This document shows positions 1 to 11,251 of a stretch of DNA of 64,000 bases, piece by piece. The stretch's first letter is position 1. Every line of letters begins with the position of its first letter. Below the pieces are notes generated by a model. It did not search any database, was not told the DNA's origin, and saw nothing but the letters and a program-made list of their open reading frames with translations. Source of the DNA: Marchantia polymorpha subsp. ruderalis (lineage: Eukaryota; Streptophyta; Marchantiopsida; Marchantiales; Marchantiaceae). Made by a program: the position numbers and the translations under genes. Location of the stretch: assembly GCA_037833965.1 (NCBI GenBank), contig AP031355.1:8581501-8645500 (forward strand). The letters run 5' to 3'.

Positions 1-1563
1 CCTTCACTGCCGCGCACTCGGTTGACAAGGTTGCAGCTCGCTCCCGTGCCAATGCAGTAGCGGAATCCCACTCCCTCTTTAGTGCAACTGCTCTCTTGAG
101 CTGCGTCCTGTTCCTAATCAACTGTACGTAGAATCCTGGCTCCTCGATACAGCATATCTCTCTCTCTTCCCATCCAAGTACTTCAATAATGAAACTACAC
201 TATCCTGCAAGGAATCAGGAAATGTAACTTCCAACACCTTCTCATCTTCGCACGAAGCTTTCTTCTCTTCTTCGGGTATTACCTCTTCCCCGGGGATGTC
301 GGCAGTGTAATGTCATCGGCCTCTACCACCGTTCTTCCAATCCGTGCAACAACCTGCTCCAGAATCTCCTCGCTCAAAGTGGACTCCTCCAGGTCCTCGT
401 TCATCTTCAATTGTGGTGTTTCTTCACCCCGCGCAGACCGTGTCTGCTCCGAAGACAGAGAAATCGGACTTATCAACTCCGTTACCTCCTTCAAAGGTTC
501 TGCCGGTATGTCTGCTAGAACTTTGATTGACACCCCCGAAGGTCCTCTTATCTCCACAGGCCGCAGCTACGACTTTGGATGTGTTCACAATTGGTGCCAC
601 TGTCTTCTCTATGCTGCTGTCCGACACTTCAGCTGTCACCATTCTCCGATTCGTCCTCTTCTTTGGTCTTGCGTGTGATCTCGGCTGCATAGCTCCATCT
701 AAATCCATGTCCACCCTTCTTACTTCGTGAGGCAATTCTTCCTCGTCATCACTCACTACCTTCCTTCTCTTCGCCAATCGTCTCTCTGGCTTCTCTCGTC
801 TCTGCACCACGTCCACCTGAACTGGTCCTCGGACTGTCGTATGTGTTGGGATTGAGGAGGGTCGGTTCTTGTCTTCGGTCTCTTCACTGGACTCGGCTGT
901 CAAGATTTCCCTTTCCCTTGGAAATCGCTTCTCCTCCTCCCTCGTAAGCAACCCCATTCCTCGATAGAAATTCATCAGAAAGGAAGTGATGTGATTGGTC
1001 AAAGGTCCCGTTCACCGGGAGCCCGCATTCACCCAGACAAGATCGTAAAAGATCCTTGTCCAATGTACTCGCTGTCCCTTCAGAATGCGTTCAAAGAATC
1101 CTACTTGCCAGGCCGTCACATAAGTCGTGCGAGCCGGCCGCAAGATGTGCATAATTCTCAAAGTGATTGCCCTTCTCTTCGGATCTTTGTAATCGACTGT
1201 CTTCCATCCGTTAGTACCCTGTTTGTCAGACTCGAAGAGAGGCCCATAAGAGAATTCCTCAACGCGTGTAAGTCCTACGCTACTCTTCTCAAATAGAAGA
1301 TCTCCGTTGCTGCCCGCACACGGTCCCATTACCTTCGTCCAATGCTCGATGGTCCACAGCATGGAATTACCGCGGAGCTCCTCGCCTTTGGTCGTGCTCT
1401 TGTCCATTACCTCCTTGCACATACTCGCTGAGACGCAATTCCAATTCCACAAAAGGAATTCAAGCCACATTTCACTCAGCTCGCGTCTGAAGGGTCGCAA
1501 TTCTTCGTAAGGCATCTTCAAGGGAACCAATTTACTCACCTTCTCACTCTTCTTGGGCGCCAT
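1..1563 (-). pseudogene. Decayed, left-truncated copy of the element B gene
   Basis: Minus-strand reading segments at 1563-1012, 1002-424, 557-279 and on past the window edge match the large protein of element B (20181-23078) in order. Shared signatures include FLLW-WN near the start, CAG followed by LLFE/LLFD, a NGW/NGY...DYKD block, a Y-T-WQV block, HW before the first break, and FL-NFYR. The 183-residue opening segment starts at a methionine (1563) in the same relative place as the start I chose for B. Frameshifts near 1005 and 500 break the reading frame. The last part, running off the left edge, resembles B's charged coiled-coil region. This is therefore a pseudogene of a TE-borne gene family with no function I can name. 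No terminal repeat of the element is recognised on its right side. Confidence 0.7.
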
Positions 1564-1985
1564 GTCTTCAATTTGCGTTTTGCTACTCGCGAGTTGGGTC
1601 GATTTCGCTTCCTCTCTCTCTCGCTCGTTCTTGCTCGATATCGCAATGTCGGCGCGAAGACTCCTCGTACTACGTTTACCTTCAAAGCCCTAACATTGTC
1701 TCCTCCCGCGCCTAGTAGAACTCCCGACGCGTGCGAACGTCGTCCGCCCCGTTGCGTGATTTGAAATTGATTCCGATGTCTTCTCCGAAGACGTAGCTCT
1801 TCGCACGTCCAGAAAAGGCTGCGCCGAAGACCCGAAGATCCAAAGATCTTCGGACGTAGACGAATTCTAACTAATTTTATCATTTCTCCTTAGGAGTTGC
1901 TCATTCTAACTCGAACAACTACTTTCTAGACAAATATCTTTCAGTTTTGTTGATTTTTAAAGAAAAACAAAAAACTAGGCACCAC
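1564..1985. other. Remnant 5' flank of the B-like copy; no gene
   Basis: Pyrimidine-rich DNA upstream of the B-like pseudogene (1564-1880), then AT-rich sequence up to the start of the gypsy fragment. Overlapping frames here are arginine-rich shadows. I see no promoter motif or terminal repeat I can defend. Confidence 0.4.
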
Positions 1986-2735
1986 ACATAGGCAATTGGA
2001 TGATCATGCTTTTCATCATCAAATTGACTCAAAGTGCATCCTACAACGATATTTGATGCATCTATATAAAGAAAAAAAGGTTTACCCCAATCAGGTTTCG
2101 CCAAAATTTGGAGCCGTCACCAACGCCTTCTTGAGTGCCTCAAACGCCAACTTCGCCTCTTCATCATTGAAGATGAGCTCGTATAAGTCTCATTCTTCAT
2201 GTAACTCGTCAAGGCATGAGCTTTGTTGGAGAATGATAAGATGAATCTTCGATAGTACCCCACCATACCAAGGAATTGTCTCAACTTGGTCAACGTCACC
2301 GGAAAAGATAACTCCATGATCCTCGTCACCTTCTCTAGATCCAAAGCTATACCATTCTTTGAAATGATGTGCCCCAACAATAAGTCTTCCTCACATCCAA
2401 AAATGCATTTTTCTAGATTGAAAGAAGCTTTGGCTTCCTCTAGACGTTGGAGTATTTTGATCAAATGATCAAAATGATCCTCCTTCCTCCCGTACAAACA
2501 AAAGTCATCTATGAAATCTCTCACAAATTTTCCAATGAAAAGTTCAAACACCCTATTCATGAACCTTTGAAAAGTGGCTGGAGCATTACATAGACCAAAT
2601 GGCATTACTCTAAAGGCAAAAGTTCCTCACGGTGTGGTAAAGGTAGTTTTCAATTGATACTCTAAAGCAATTTGAATTTGGTTATAGCCACTGTAACCAT
2701 CTCCAAAACTATACCACTCATGGCCTGCTACCAAA
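1986..2735 (-). pseudogene. Ty3/gypsy reverse transcriptase fragment (family A)
   Basis: Minus-strand translation matches the RT core of the family A elements, covering the stretch from the GYSGYN region through MPFGLCNAPATFQRF, the FIDDF catalytic block, LGHIISKNGI and LRQFLGMVGYYRRF to the start of RNase H (DASNIVVGCTLSQFDDEKH). The match stops sharply on both sides: at about 2735, where copia-like sequence starts, and at about 1986. There are frameshifts near 2110 and 2180-2200. It has no LTR, gag or integrase, so it is a dead fragment left by rearrangement rather than an insertion with visible ends. Confidence 0.85.
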
Positions 2736-3590
2736 GCCTAACTGTTGTTGCATGTAGATCAATTCTTGTAGCTTCCCATTTATAAAAGCAGTGATAACGT
2801 CTAAATGATGCAAAGTCCAATCAAGATCCAAAAACAACGTTATCATTGCTCAAAAACTAGACCAACAAACTATTGGTTTGAAAGTCTCTTTGTAATCCAC
2901 TCCATAGGTTTGATCCAAGCCACAAGTAACAAGCTAGGATTTGAGAAAAATAAGTGTTCTATTTTGCTTTGTAGATCAAACGTGAAGTTGATACTTTTTG
3001 ACTTGAAAAATATCAACAAGTGCCCAAGTGAGATTGCTAATAAGAGCATCAAATTTATACTGCGTTGCTTTGCATCGATTCAAACAAAGCTTTGTTTGGG
3101 GGATTTAAATCTAATCATTAATTGGTTGGATCGTTTCAATAACATTGAGTTATTGAATTATAGATGTGTAATAGTTGTCAAAATAAGCTGGTATTTGTCG
3201 CATCCTTGGAATTTTGTGTAGTTAAAGAAGCATGTCTGAAATAGTAGAGGCCGTAACAATATTAAACTTTGTATAAGTGTTGGACGTCGTAGAGAGTGCT
3301 TGAGCCGTAGACTGGCGTCTAGTTTGTGAGTTTCTGAGGACTAAGTTGGATGAGAATTGTACTCTTTTGATTATGACCGAGTCATTATCAAAAGGGGAGA
3401 AAAAAACATCCACACATGATTGATATGACAAAAAATCACCAAGTACAGATTCAAATACAGTAACGTCTGCAGACACAACTATGCGTTTATTATGCGAATC
3501 CAAACAACAATATGCTCGTGATTGCTCATCGTATCCCAACAATATAGCATAAAAAGACTTCACTTTAATTTGGTGTGCTTTTCTATTTGT
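2736..3590 (-). pseudogene. Ty1/copia polyprotein fragment (integrase tail and RT)
   Basis: The minus strand at 3563-3222 reads FYAILLGYDEQSRAYCCLD followed by HNKRIVVSADVTVFES, the typical end of a Ty1/copia integrase core (GY-SKGYR...V-SRDV-F-E). Further along, at about 2920-2740, another frame reads LDQTYGVDYKETF and then LHHLDVITAFINGKLQE, the conserved start of copia RT. Several stops and frameshifts separate these blocks. It abuts the gypsy RT fragment directly at 2735, so at least one deletion or recombination has joined two unrelated elements. Confidence 0.8.
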
Positions 3591-3749
3591 ATGTGAACGT
3601 AGGCCGCGAGACTAATCCTAAATCCCTTAACTTTCAATCGCACAAAGACAAAATAAATCAAGAAACATGACATAAAATTTTTCAAACGGGAAGGTCAAAT
3701 TAAATGTTCAAGTAGCACATCGTTTGAGCACAAAGTTTGCAGTTTGAAC

Positions 3750-4509
3750 TGTAAGATCAATTATTGCATGTGTGAAATAAATCTAGAATTAGCCAAGGAG
3801 TTAATCATGGTTAGGATAGTTATGACTAAATCTAACTAGTTATGACTAAGTCTAGCTAGTTTAGCTATAATGTCTATACTTTGCGGAATAACTAGAGAAG
3901 TTCTAGAAGATTTGAGTGAAGATTCTTGTACAAAAGTCTAGATTCCAAGAGAAAAGACTTTTTGACTTCATGTTTAGTTTTGTTTGGTTTGACTAAGTAA
4001 GGAGTACTCCATTGGCTAGACTAAGCCTTATGTTGACTTACTGGAAAATGGAAGTACTAGAAGTTGGAAAGGCACAAATAGCATGTCGCCACATCAATCT
4101 AGGGATTAGTAAACATCTAGATTGTTTAGGAAGCCAAGGGCATGTTGCCACATATTCATAACTAGTCAACCTTACTATGGTTTATCTTTGTAAAAGTAAG
4201 TTAGATAGAAATTACCATTTGTTACTATGGTAAATTCTCAAGTAGTATATATAGAGAGGTAGGGAAGAGCCTCTCAAGCAAGCTTGAAGAGTTCATATGT
4301 AGAGACTTGTTTCATATATGAAAGAGTGACGAATTTTCAATACCTTGGAGTGTCGATGAGTGTGTGAGTTGGAGTGATACCTTGAGAAATTGTGTGAGAG
4401 GGTGTTTGGGCTATGTGTATGATGCGGAATCCTAGTCTCCTAGAACCATAATGAGCTGCCGAAAAGCCATCTGAGGTAAACCTGAGTGAGAGGCAGCCCG
4501 GAGGTTGCA
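3750..4509 (+). repeat. 5' LTR of the outer family A element
   Basis: A 760-bp LTR that begins TGTAAGATC and ends GAGGTTGCA (TG...CA). It matches the reverse complement of the LTRs at 5023-5794 and 11930-12701 throughout, with more substitutions than those two show against each other, as expected for an older copy. Short tandem repeats of a TTATGACTAAGTCTAGCTAG-type unit occur at about 3820-3860, in the presumed U3. The primer binding site follows 4 bases after its end. Confidence 0.9.
4246..4254 (+). promoter_or_regulatory. TATA box of the family A LTR
   Basis: TATATATAG lies about two thirds into the LTR. In the second LTR subfamily (for example around 18200 and 30568, minus strand) the same place reads TATAAATAG. 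The position and conservation fit the retrotransposon core promoter, with transcription expected about 30 bases downstream in the sequence that reads GAAGAGCCTCTCAAGC. Confidence 0.6.
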
Positions 4510-4513
4510 TTTT

Positions 4514-4530
4514 TGGTTCCGTTGCCGGGA
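4514..4530 (+). other. Primer binding site, tRNA-Glu type (outer element)
   Basis: TGGTTCCGTTGCCGGGA, 4 bases after the LTR, is complementary to a tRNA 3' end reading TCCCGGCAACGGAACCA. This is the 3' end of plant cytosolic tRNA-Glu as I know it. The same 17 bases occur on the minus strand at 11909-11925 and 30249-30265 in the other two A copies. Confidence 0.8.
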
Positions 4531-5022
4531 TCTCAATCTAAAAGGCGGATTCGATTTCTAGCTCGAGAGAAAGTATCCATGAGGAATCACTTGGAGTTAA
4601 CATTGGGAAATGAGAGAGAGTAGAGTGTGCTTGAGAGCAAAATTCCCTTTGTTTATCCAGTAGTCTCATATGATAGCATAGAAGTGATTTTGTATGTTTT
4701 GTTCAAGTAAACGTGTCTTTTTGAGAGAAAATTGATCTTCGACACCGAAAAAGTATTTTTAAGGTATTTTTCAAAGTTTTTTTTTGATTGTAGAGTGGAA
4801 GATAGAGAACGTTTTAATTTTTGTTTCAAATCTAGATCATGTGTTAACAAAAAGATATAAAGTTAGAAATTGAGGGGTTTTCACGGGTATCAAAAGTTTA
4901 CTCTTTGGAAAGTTTGTACAGAGTAAATTACTTTCTTTTTATTTCAAGTTAGGCTTTGTCACTTTGTATGAGTGTGTATTGGGAGATTACCTACGTGCGA
5001 GTTAAAATTTCACTGAAAGATC

Positions 5023-5794
5023 TGCAACCTCCGGGCTAACTCTCACTCAGGTTTACTTCAGATGGCTTTTCGGTAGCTCATCATGATTCTAGAAGACTAG
5101 GATTCCGCATCATACTCATAACCTAAACACCCTCTCACACAATCTCTCAAGGTATCACTCCATTTCATACACTCATCGACACTCCAAGGTACTGAAAATT
5201 CGTCACTCTTTCATATATGAAACAAGTCTCTACATATGAACTCTCCAAACTTGCTTGAGAGGCTCTTCCCTACCTCTCTATATATACTACTTGAAAATAC
5301 TACCATAGTAACAAATGGTAATTTCTATCTAACTTACTTTTACGAAGATAAACCATAGTAAGGTTGACTAGTTATCAATATGTGGCAACATGCCATTGGC
5401 CCCCTAAACCTTCTAGATGTTTACTAATCCCTAGATTGAGGTGGCGACATGCCATTTGTGCCTTTCCAACTTCTAGAACTTCGAGTTTCCACTAAGTCAA
5501 CATAAGACTTAGTCTAACCAATGGAATACTCCTTACTTTAGTCAAATCAATCAAAACTAAACATGAAGTTCAAAAGTCTTTTCTCTTGGAATCTAGACTT
5601 TTGTACAAGACAAAATAGAAGTGCTCACTCAAATCTTCTAGAACTTCTCTAGTTATTCCGCCAAGTATAGACATTATAGCTAAACTAGCTAGACTTAGTC
5701 ATAACTAGCTAGATTTAGTCATAACTATCCTAACCATGATTAATTCCTTGGCTAATTCTAGTTTTATTTCACACATGCAATATCTGGTCTTACA
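5023..5794 (-). repeat. 3' LTR of family A element 1
   Basis: 772 bp, reading TGCAACCTCC...GGTCTTACA on the plus strand. It pairs with 11930-12701; I see about four differences in the first 100 bases and almost none afterwards. This implies recent insertion. Confidence 0.92.
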
Positions 5795-5812
5795 TTTACC
5801 CCCGGACCAAGA
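5795..5812 (-). other. Polypurine tract of family A element 1
   Basis: On the minus strand the bases just before the 3' LTR read GGTCCGGGGGTAAA, the expected purine-rich start site for plus-strand DNA synthesis. The same sequence borders the LTR at 18762 in element 2. Confidence 0.6.
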
Positions 5813-5817
5813 CTTCA

Positions 5818-8800
5818 CTACGCCCTCGGAGTGAAAGAATCTGATCTTCGATGGAATAATTTCAACTTGTCGTGGTTGACTCGATCAAAGTGACGTCCTC
5901 CTAACTCCTTGATATCATAAGTAAAGTTTTCCCACACATTCTCAACTATGAAAGGTCCAAAATACTTAGGAAGAAACTTTTTCCTAGCTCTCTTGTATCT
6001 AATTGCATCAAAGAGCATCACCCAATCACCTTCCTTGAATGGCTTGAAGTTCTGGTTTCCACTTCGTTTGTCGTGATACTTCTTCTGCAACTGTTGAGCC
6101 CGCTCCACTCATACCATGGCTAGGGCTCGAGCTTCCTCCAACTCCATCAATTGTTATTGGCGAGACTTGATGGCTTCTACTCCATTTGATTTCTTCAACC
6201 TTTGTTGGATTGTCATGAAAGTAGTCAAGTCAAATTGTACTGGGAGCTTTGACTCAACTCCATACACCATCCGAAAAGGTGAATATCCGGTAGATGTTTT
6301 CCAAGTCGTTCGATACTCCCACAAGATAGCATGCAACCTCTTGTCCCAATTTTGCTTGCTCCCGTCCATGTCTGCATCCTTGGCCAACATCATACAAAGA
6401 GTGTAGTTGATCCGCTCCGCCAACCCATTAGCATTGGGTTTGTAGGAAGTAGTCACTCTAGACTTGATGGAAAAATGATCTAACATTGCTTGAATCATAC
6501 TTCCCACAAACTCTCCTCCTCTATCCGACACTAACTCCAAAGGACAACCAAATCTGGTTATGATTCTCTCATACAAAAACCTACCAACCTCCTTCTCATT
6601 AGTAGATTTTAGTGGCCTTGCCTCTACCCACTTGGTAAGATAATCTGTAGCTATCACAATGAACTTATTTCCCCGAGGAGTAAGATTCAAAGGACCTACA
6701 AAATCTATCCCCCATTTTTCAAAAGGACCTAACATTGGAACTGAAATCAAAGGAGGGGTTTTCATGGACTTTTTAGCAAAAGCTTGACACACATCACAAC
6801 TCTTGCAAAATTCCACACAATCTTTGAAAATACCCTTCCAATGATATCCAGCATCAAGGATCTTGAAGGCTGTTACCTTCCCCGCAAAATGTCCTCCACA
6901 CACGGCACCGTCGTGAAACTCCTTCATGAGTTGCAATGCTTCGCCTCTTCCAACAGCTCGTCGTAGCAGACCGTCAGCTCCTTGATGAAATAACACCTTC
7001 TGAATGATCATATAGGGTTGACATCTTTTTACCAATGCATTCCTTTCTCTTGAATGCATACCTTGAGGAAATTCTCCTTTGGAAATGAACTCCCAAATCT
7101 CCTTGTACTCCTCTGGTACCAATGTCACCATGTCCATGACCAACAAATCTTCGTCCGGGAAAGTGTCATCCACAGATTGATCTCCTCTCTCATCATAAGC
7201 TCTTGACAACAAATCCGCATTAGCATGCTTCTTTCCCGGTCGATCCTCAATGGTATAATCAAATTCCGCTAGTAGTAGTTTCCATCTAGCTATCCTCCCC
7301 TCAGCATTAAGCTTGTTGAAAATATATTTCAAGGCCTTATGATCAGTCACTATAGTGAATTTTCCACCCAAAAAATAGTGTCGAAACTTCTTAAGTGAAA
7401 AGATGACAGCTAAAGCCTCCCTTTCGGTCACTGAATAATTCTTCTCTGCTTGTACCATCTGTCTACTAGCATAGGCAATTGAATGATCATGCTTTTCATC
7501 ATCAAATTGACTCAAGGTGCATCCTAGAGCAATATTTGATGCATCTGTATACAGAAGAAAAGGTTTACCCCAATCAGGTTTCGCCAAAATTGGAGCTGTC
7601 ACCAACGCCTTCTTGAGTGCCTCAAACGCCAACTTCGCCTCTTCATCCTTGAAGATGAGCTCGTATTCGGTCCCCTTCTTCATGTAACTCGTCAAGGCAT
7701 GAGCTTTGTTGGAGAAGGACAAGATGAACCTCCGATAGTACCCCACCATACCAAGGAATTGTCTCAACTTGGTCAACATCACCGGAAAAGGTAACTCCAT
7801 GATCCTCGTCACCTTCTCTGGATCCACAGCTATACCATTCTTGGAAATGATGTGCCCCAACAATAAGCCTTCCTCACATCCAAAAATGCATTTTTTTGGA
7901 TTGAGTGAAGCTTTGGCTTCCTCCAAACGTTGGAGTATTTTGATCAAATGATCAAAATGATCCTCCTTCTTCCCGTACACACAAAAGTCATTTATGAAAT
8001 CTCTCACAAACTTTCCAATGAAAGGTTCAAACACCCTATTCATGAACCTTTGGAAAGTGGCTAGAGCATTACATAGACCAAATGGCATTACTCTAAAGGC
8101 AAAAGTTCCCCATGGTGTGGTAAAGGTAGTTTTCAATTGATCCTCTGAAGCAATTTGGATTTGGTTATAGCCACTATAACCATCTCCAAAACTATACCAC
8201 TCATGGCCTGCTACCTCCTCTCAAATCTCATCTATAAAAGGTAAAGGATAGTAGTCCTTCTTTGTGACAGCATTCAACTTCTTGTAATCTACACATACAC
8301 GTAGTTTACCATTGTTTTTCTTCACTATCACAATAGGAGACACCCATTCCGAATTTTCTACCTCATAGATGAAGCCAGCCTCCCTCAGCTTGTCAATGTC
8401 CTCTTTTATCACCACAGCTGTAGGAGGATTGATTCGTCGTTGCTTCTGCCGAATAGGGCGAGCTTTCTCCTCCAACTCAATGTGATGAGTTTCAAGTGTC
8501 ACATGCTTCAAATCTTTGTAACTAAAGGCAAAGACATGGATATATTTGCGAAATATATCCAAAAATCTTGCCTTCTCCTCCATGGTAACATTTGGACCAA
8601 ACTTGAGGGTGGAAAGTCTTCGACACACCTCCTCCTCGCTCATCTCCACTTTGTCCGGATCTTTCTTCACCCCCGGTCTAGGAAGCAACTCCATGGCAGC
8701 AACCACTTGAACTTGTACATCATCATCTGAAGAGTCGTCTGACGATGTTTCTTGATCAGAAGTTGACATGTCGGTGTCAACTTCTGAAAAACTGCCACTC

Positions 8801-9480
8801 TCCTCACTCTCAGATTCCCAATATTCGTCGGTTGGTCTATCTGAGTCGGTAAGAGAACTTCCTCCTCCTGTCAAAGAAACCTTCACCCGATGGTTCTTTG
8901 GGCCTATCCTCAGATAGCCCTTGTGCCATCGGTCAGTAGTTCTCACCGCCCTCAACCAAGGACGTCCCAACAGCAAATCATAACTAGCTTCCTTGAGTAC
9001 TTGGAAGGAAAGTAAGGTTTGCACACCTCTCACACTTACCACAACTTTGTTAACCACATCAAGTGGTTTTACCTTCTGTTTGTTGGCCATACCAACAATT
9101 ATACTTGAAGGTCTGGAAAGTCGCATCCCCAACTTCATCAACAATCTTTCAGACATTGCATTTACAACAGAACCACCATCTACTAGAACGTCTGAAACAT
9201 CATGCCCATCGATCCTCACTTCGATCTTTGAGGCATGTGTACATACCTCCGAGGCAGCAGCATCCACCACACCAACTCCCACATTAGTCATGTGAGCCTT
9301 TCCTTTGGATCTTCGCTTCTTGATCCTTTTGGAGCTAAGGCCTCCTCTCAACTCCTTCCGTATGGCTGGATTTAAAGCAATGAGTTGGCCAACTGTGATA
9401 TTGGCCTTCTGACTTCCTACATCTTCCACCACGTCATACTTAGCTTGAGAAGATGAAATGGAAAAGTCATTCATGCCCAA
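5818..9480 (-). pseudogene. pol of family A element 1 (protease, RT, RNase H, integrase)
   Basis: Minus-strand segments 9480-8221, 8136-6154 and 6108-5818 together cover protease (VLVDGGSVVNAM), an acidic linker, RT, RNase H (YTDASN), the integrase HHCC zinc finger, the DDE core (WGIDFVG, SDRGGEF, NGLAERI) and a C-terminal GPF module. Compared with element 2, a one-base deletion near 9490 separates gag from pol. A TGA replaces a leucine codon after PFIDEI at about 8221, a TAA replaces glutamine at about 6154, and a TGA replaces arginine just before 6108. The RT catalytic motif FIDDF reads FINDF (about 7990), which should abolish polymerase activity. There is no chromodomain after the GPF module. 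Confidence 0.9.
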
Positions 9481-10589
9481 CTTCTTTCTTGAACTCTTGG
9501 TTGACTTACTCCACTTGATCGTGTACTCCGACTTGGCATGTCCTCCATGGAAATTGACTCATCTACAAATCGAGCACGTTTCTTCTCATGTGCAAGGATA
9601 TCCACCTTTGACTTTGAGCTCTCTCCTTTCTCAAAGGTGCATTGATGAGGAAATACATCAATGGATGCTACTCCCTTATCCTTGGCTTGTTGTGTGGCCG
9701 GTGCATTGTTGTTGTGCCGAACTCCATCATGTTGTCGAGGGTTACGACAATTTCGCTGAAAATGAGGACCGCCACAAGTAAAACAAGAAACTGCAAAGTT
9801 TCCTGGAGGTGGATTTCCTCTTGGAGGATAATTTCCATACCCTCTAGAACTTCCTCCTACATTCTGATTCCTCTTCTCCCACAACTGTACTACATTGATC
9901 TTGAGGTCTGCTAGAGTTTCCGTAATAGACTTCAACTCATTTTGCAAATCTACATTAGGATTCACCATTGTGGATGAACTAGCAAGATTTGAACCCATGG
10001 ATCTTCCTACAATCGGTGGAGTTACTTCTCTAGCCACCAAGCTAGAATCATCATCTTCTAAGCTTTCCTCCATTCTAATAGCAATTCGAATGGCTTCAGC
10101 TTTAAAAGAAGGCTTCTCATATCTCACCTTACTTCGAATCTCGGGTCTCAAACCTCCGACGAAGTTCTTCATGAGCATTGCTCGTATCCCCACCATTGTA
10201 GCATCCACTTCGTCTCCACCCTTCCTCAACACCACGTGGAACCTCGACTCTAACTTCTCAGTTCTCTCCACATAGGTCCTCACCTTCTCGTTCTCTCCTT
10301 GTTTCAAGAAGGTGACCTCACACATCAGCTTTTCATAACTTTCATTGGGAAGAAAGTTTTCGATGAGGCTCTCCGTCAACGTCTCCCAAGTGTCCTCCTC
10401 CACATGTTCTCTCTTGTACTCCTGGTACCATTTGAGAGCAGAATCCTCCAAGAAATCCGGCAAAAGCATAGCCCACTCAACCTTCTTCCTTTCATTGTTT
10501 CCTATGCAAGCACTCTTAAAGTCCCTAACAAAGGCTTCTACATCCTCATTTTCCCTCCCATAAAACACCGGAAGCTTCCCCATTTCCAA
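9471..10589 (-). CDS. gag of family A element 1 (frameshifted at its end)
   Basis: A 372-residue reading frame starting MEMGKLPVFYGRENEDVEAF. It has a retrotransposon Gag core in the first half (W-ML, F---L--WY) and a CCHC zinc knuckle (CFTCGGPHFQRNC) near residue 270. Gag packages element RNA into particles. In element 2 the same frame runs on into pol as one polyprotein; here a single-base deletion close to 9490 sends it to a stop after about 370 residues, so the gag-pol fusion is broken while Gag itself is complete. The ATG is conserved in all three A copies and lies about 220 bases after ORF0. Confidence 0.88.
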   Translation of the reverse strand: MEMGKLPVFYGRENEDVEAFVRDFKSACIGNNERKKVEWAMLLPDFLEDSALKWYQEYKREHVEEDTWETLTESLIENFLPNESYEKLMCEVTFLKQGENEKVRTYVERTEKLESRFHVVLRKGGDEVDATMVGIRAMLMKNFVGGLRPEIRSKVRYEKPSFKAEAIRIAIRMEESLEDDDSSLVAREVTPPIVGRSMGSNLASSSTMVNPNVDLQNELKSITETLADLKINVVQLWEKRNQNVGGSSRGYGNYPPRGNPPPGNFAVSCFTCGGPHFQRNCRNPRQHDGVRHNNNAPATQQAKDKGVASIDVFPHQCTFEKGESSKSKVDILAHEKKRARFVDESISMEDMPSRSTRSSGVSQPRVQERSWA

Positions 10590-10807
10590 CTAATATTATT
10601 TTTTATTTTTTTTTTCTATTGGAAATTTATATGGGTTTTCCTAATACAATACAAACAACACTAACTCCATCCTTGAGTAATTCATCAAAGGAAACACAAA
10701 AGGAATTGGTTGCTCCAAGATAGCCAAAGCTCTCTCCTCCCCTAGGCATACCATGAGTCTTACCCTCATCATCATCTTCTCCATCATCCGAATGATGATC
10801 TCCATCT

Positions 10808-11251
10808 TCAGTCCGAGCTTGAAGCCGCTGAGGTCACTTTCTCCGTTTCAGCACTTAGCTTGCCGTCAAACCCTTCCACAAGTGATTCTAGAAGCGCCTT
10901 CACTCCGCTGCATTCGTGTCCCGCCGGTAGTCCAATCACTCCGCAATTGTCACAAAAGGTTGCACTTTGGGATTCATGTGGCGATAATGGTCCCAAGTGA
11001 AGTTTCAAATCTCCCAAGGTTCTCTTGCTCCTCAATCTTCTATCCTTGTTCCGCAGTGAACAATTGACAACCTTATGTCCCTCCTCTCCACAATAAAAGC
11101 AAGTCTCACGTTTCACTCTTGGGGATTGACTAACTACTCTTTCTTCAAACTCCACCTTGAATTCTCTTGTATTGGAGTCTAGAGACACTATAACATCCAA
11201 ACCTTGAGGTACTTTGGATAACCTAATCTTCCAGCCCCCTTGATCACTCAT
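10808..11251 (-). CDS. ORF0 of family A element 1: small double zinc-motif protein
   Basis: 147 residues, starting MSDQGGWKIRLSKVPQGLDV. It lies between the leader and gag and is intact in elements 1 and 2, and collinear in the outer element. It holds a CCHC knuckle (CFYCGEEGHKVVNC, about residues 52-65) and a second Cys/His cluster (CDNCG...GHEC, about residues 99-113). Gag has its own separate knuckle, so this is an additional nucleic-acid-binding candidate rather than a broken piece of Gag. An independent ORF ahead of gag is not a usual gypsy component. A role in RNA binding or regulation is inference from the knuckle only. Confidence 0.75.
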   Translation of the reverse strand: MSDQGGWKIRLSKVPQGLDVIVSLDSNTREFKVEFEERVVSQSPRVKRETCFYCGEEGHKVVNCSLRNKDRRLRSKRTLGDLKLHLGPLSPHESQSATFCDNCGVIGLPAGHECSGVKALLESLVEGFDGKLSAETEKVTSAASSSD

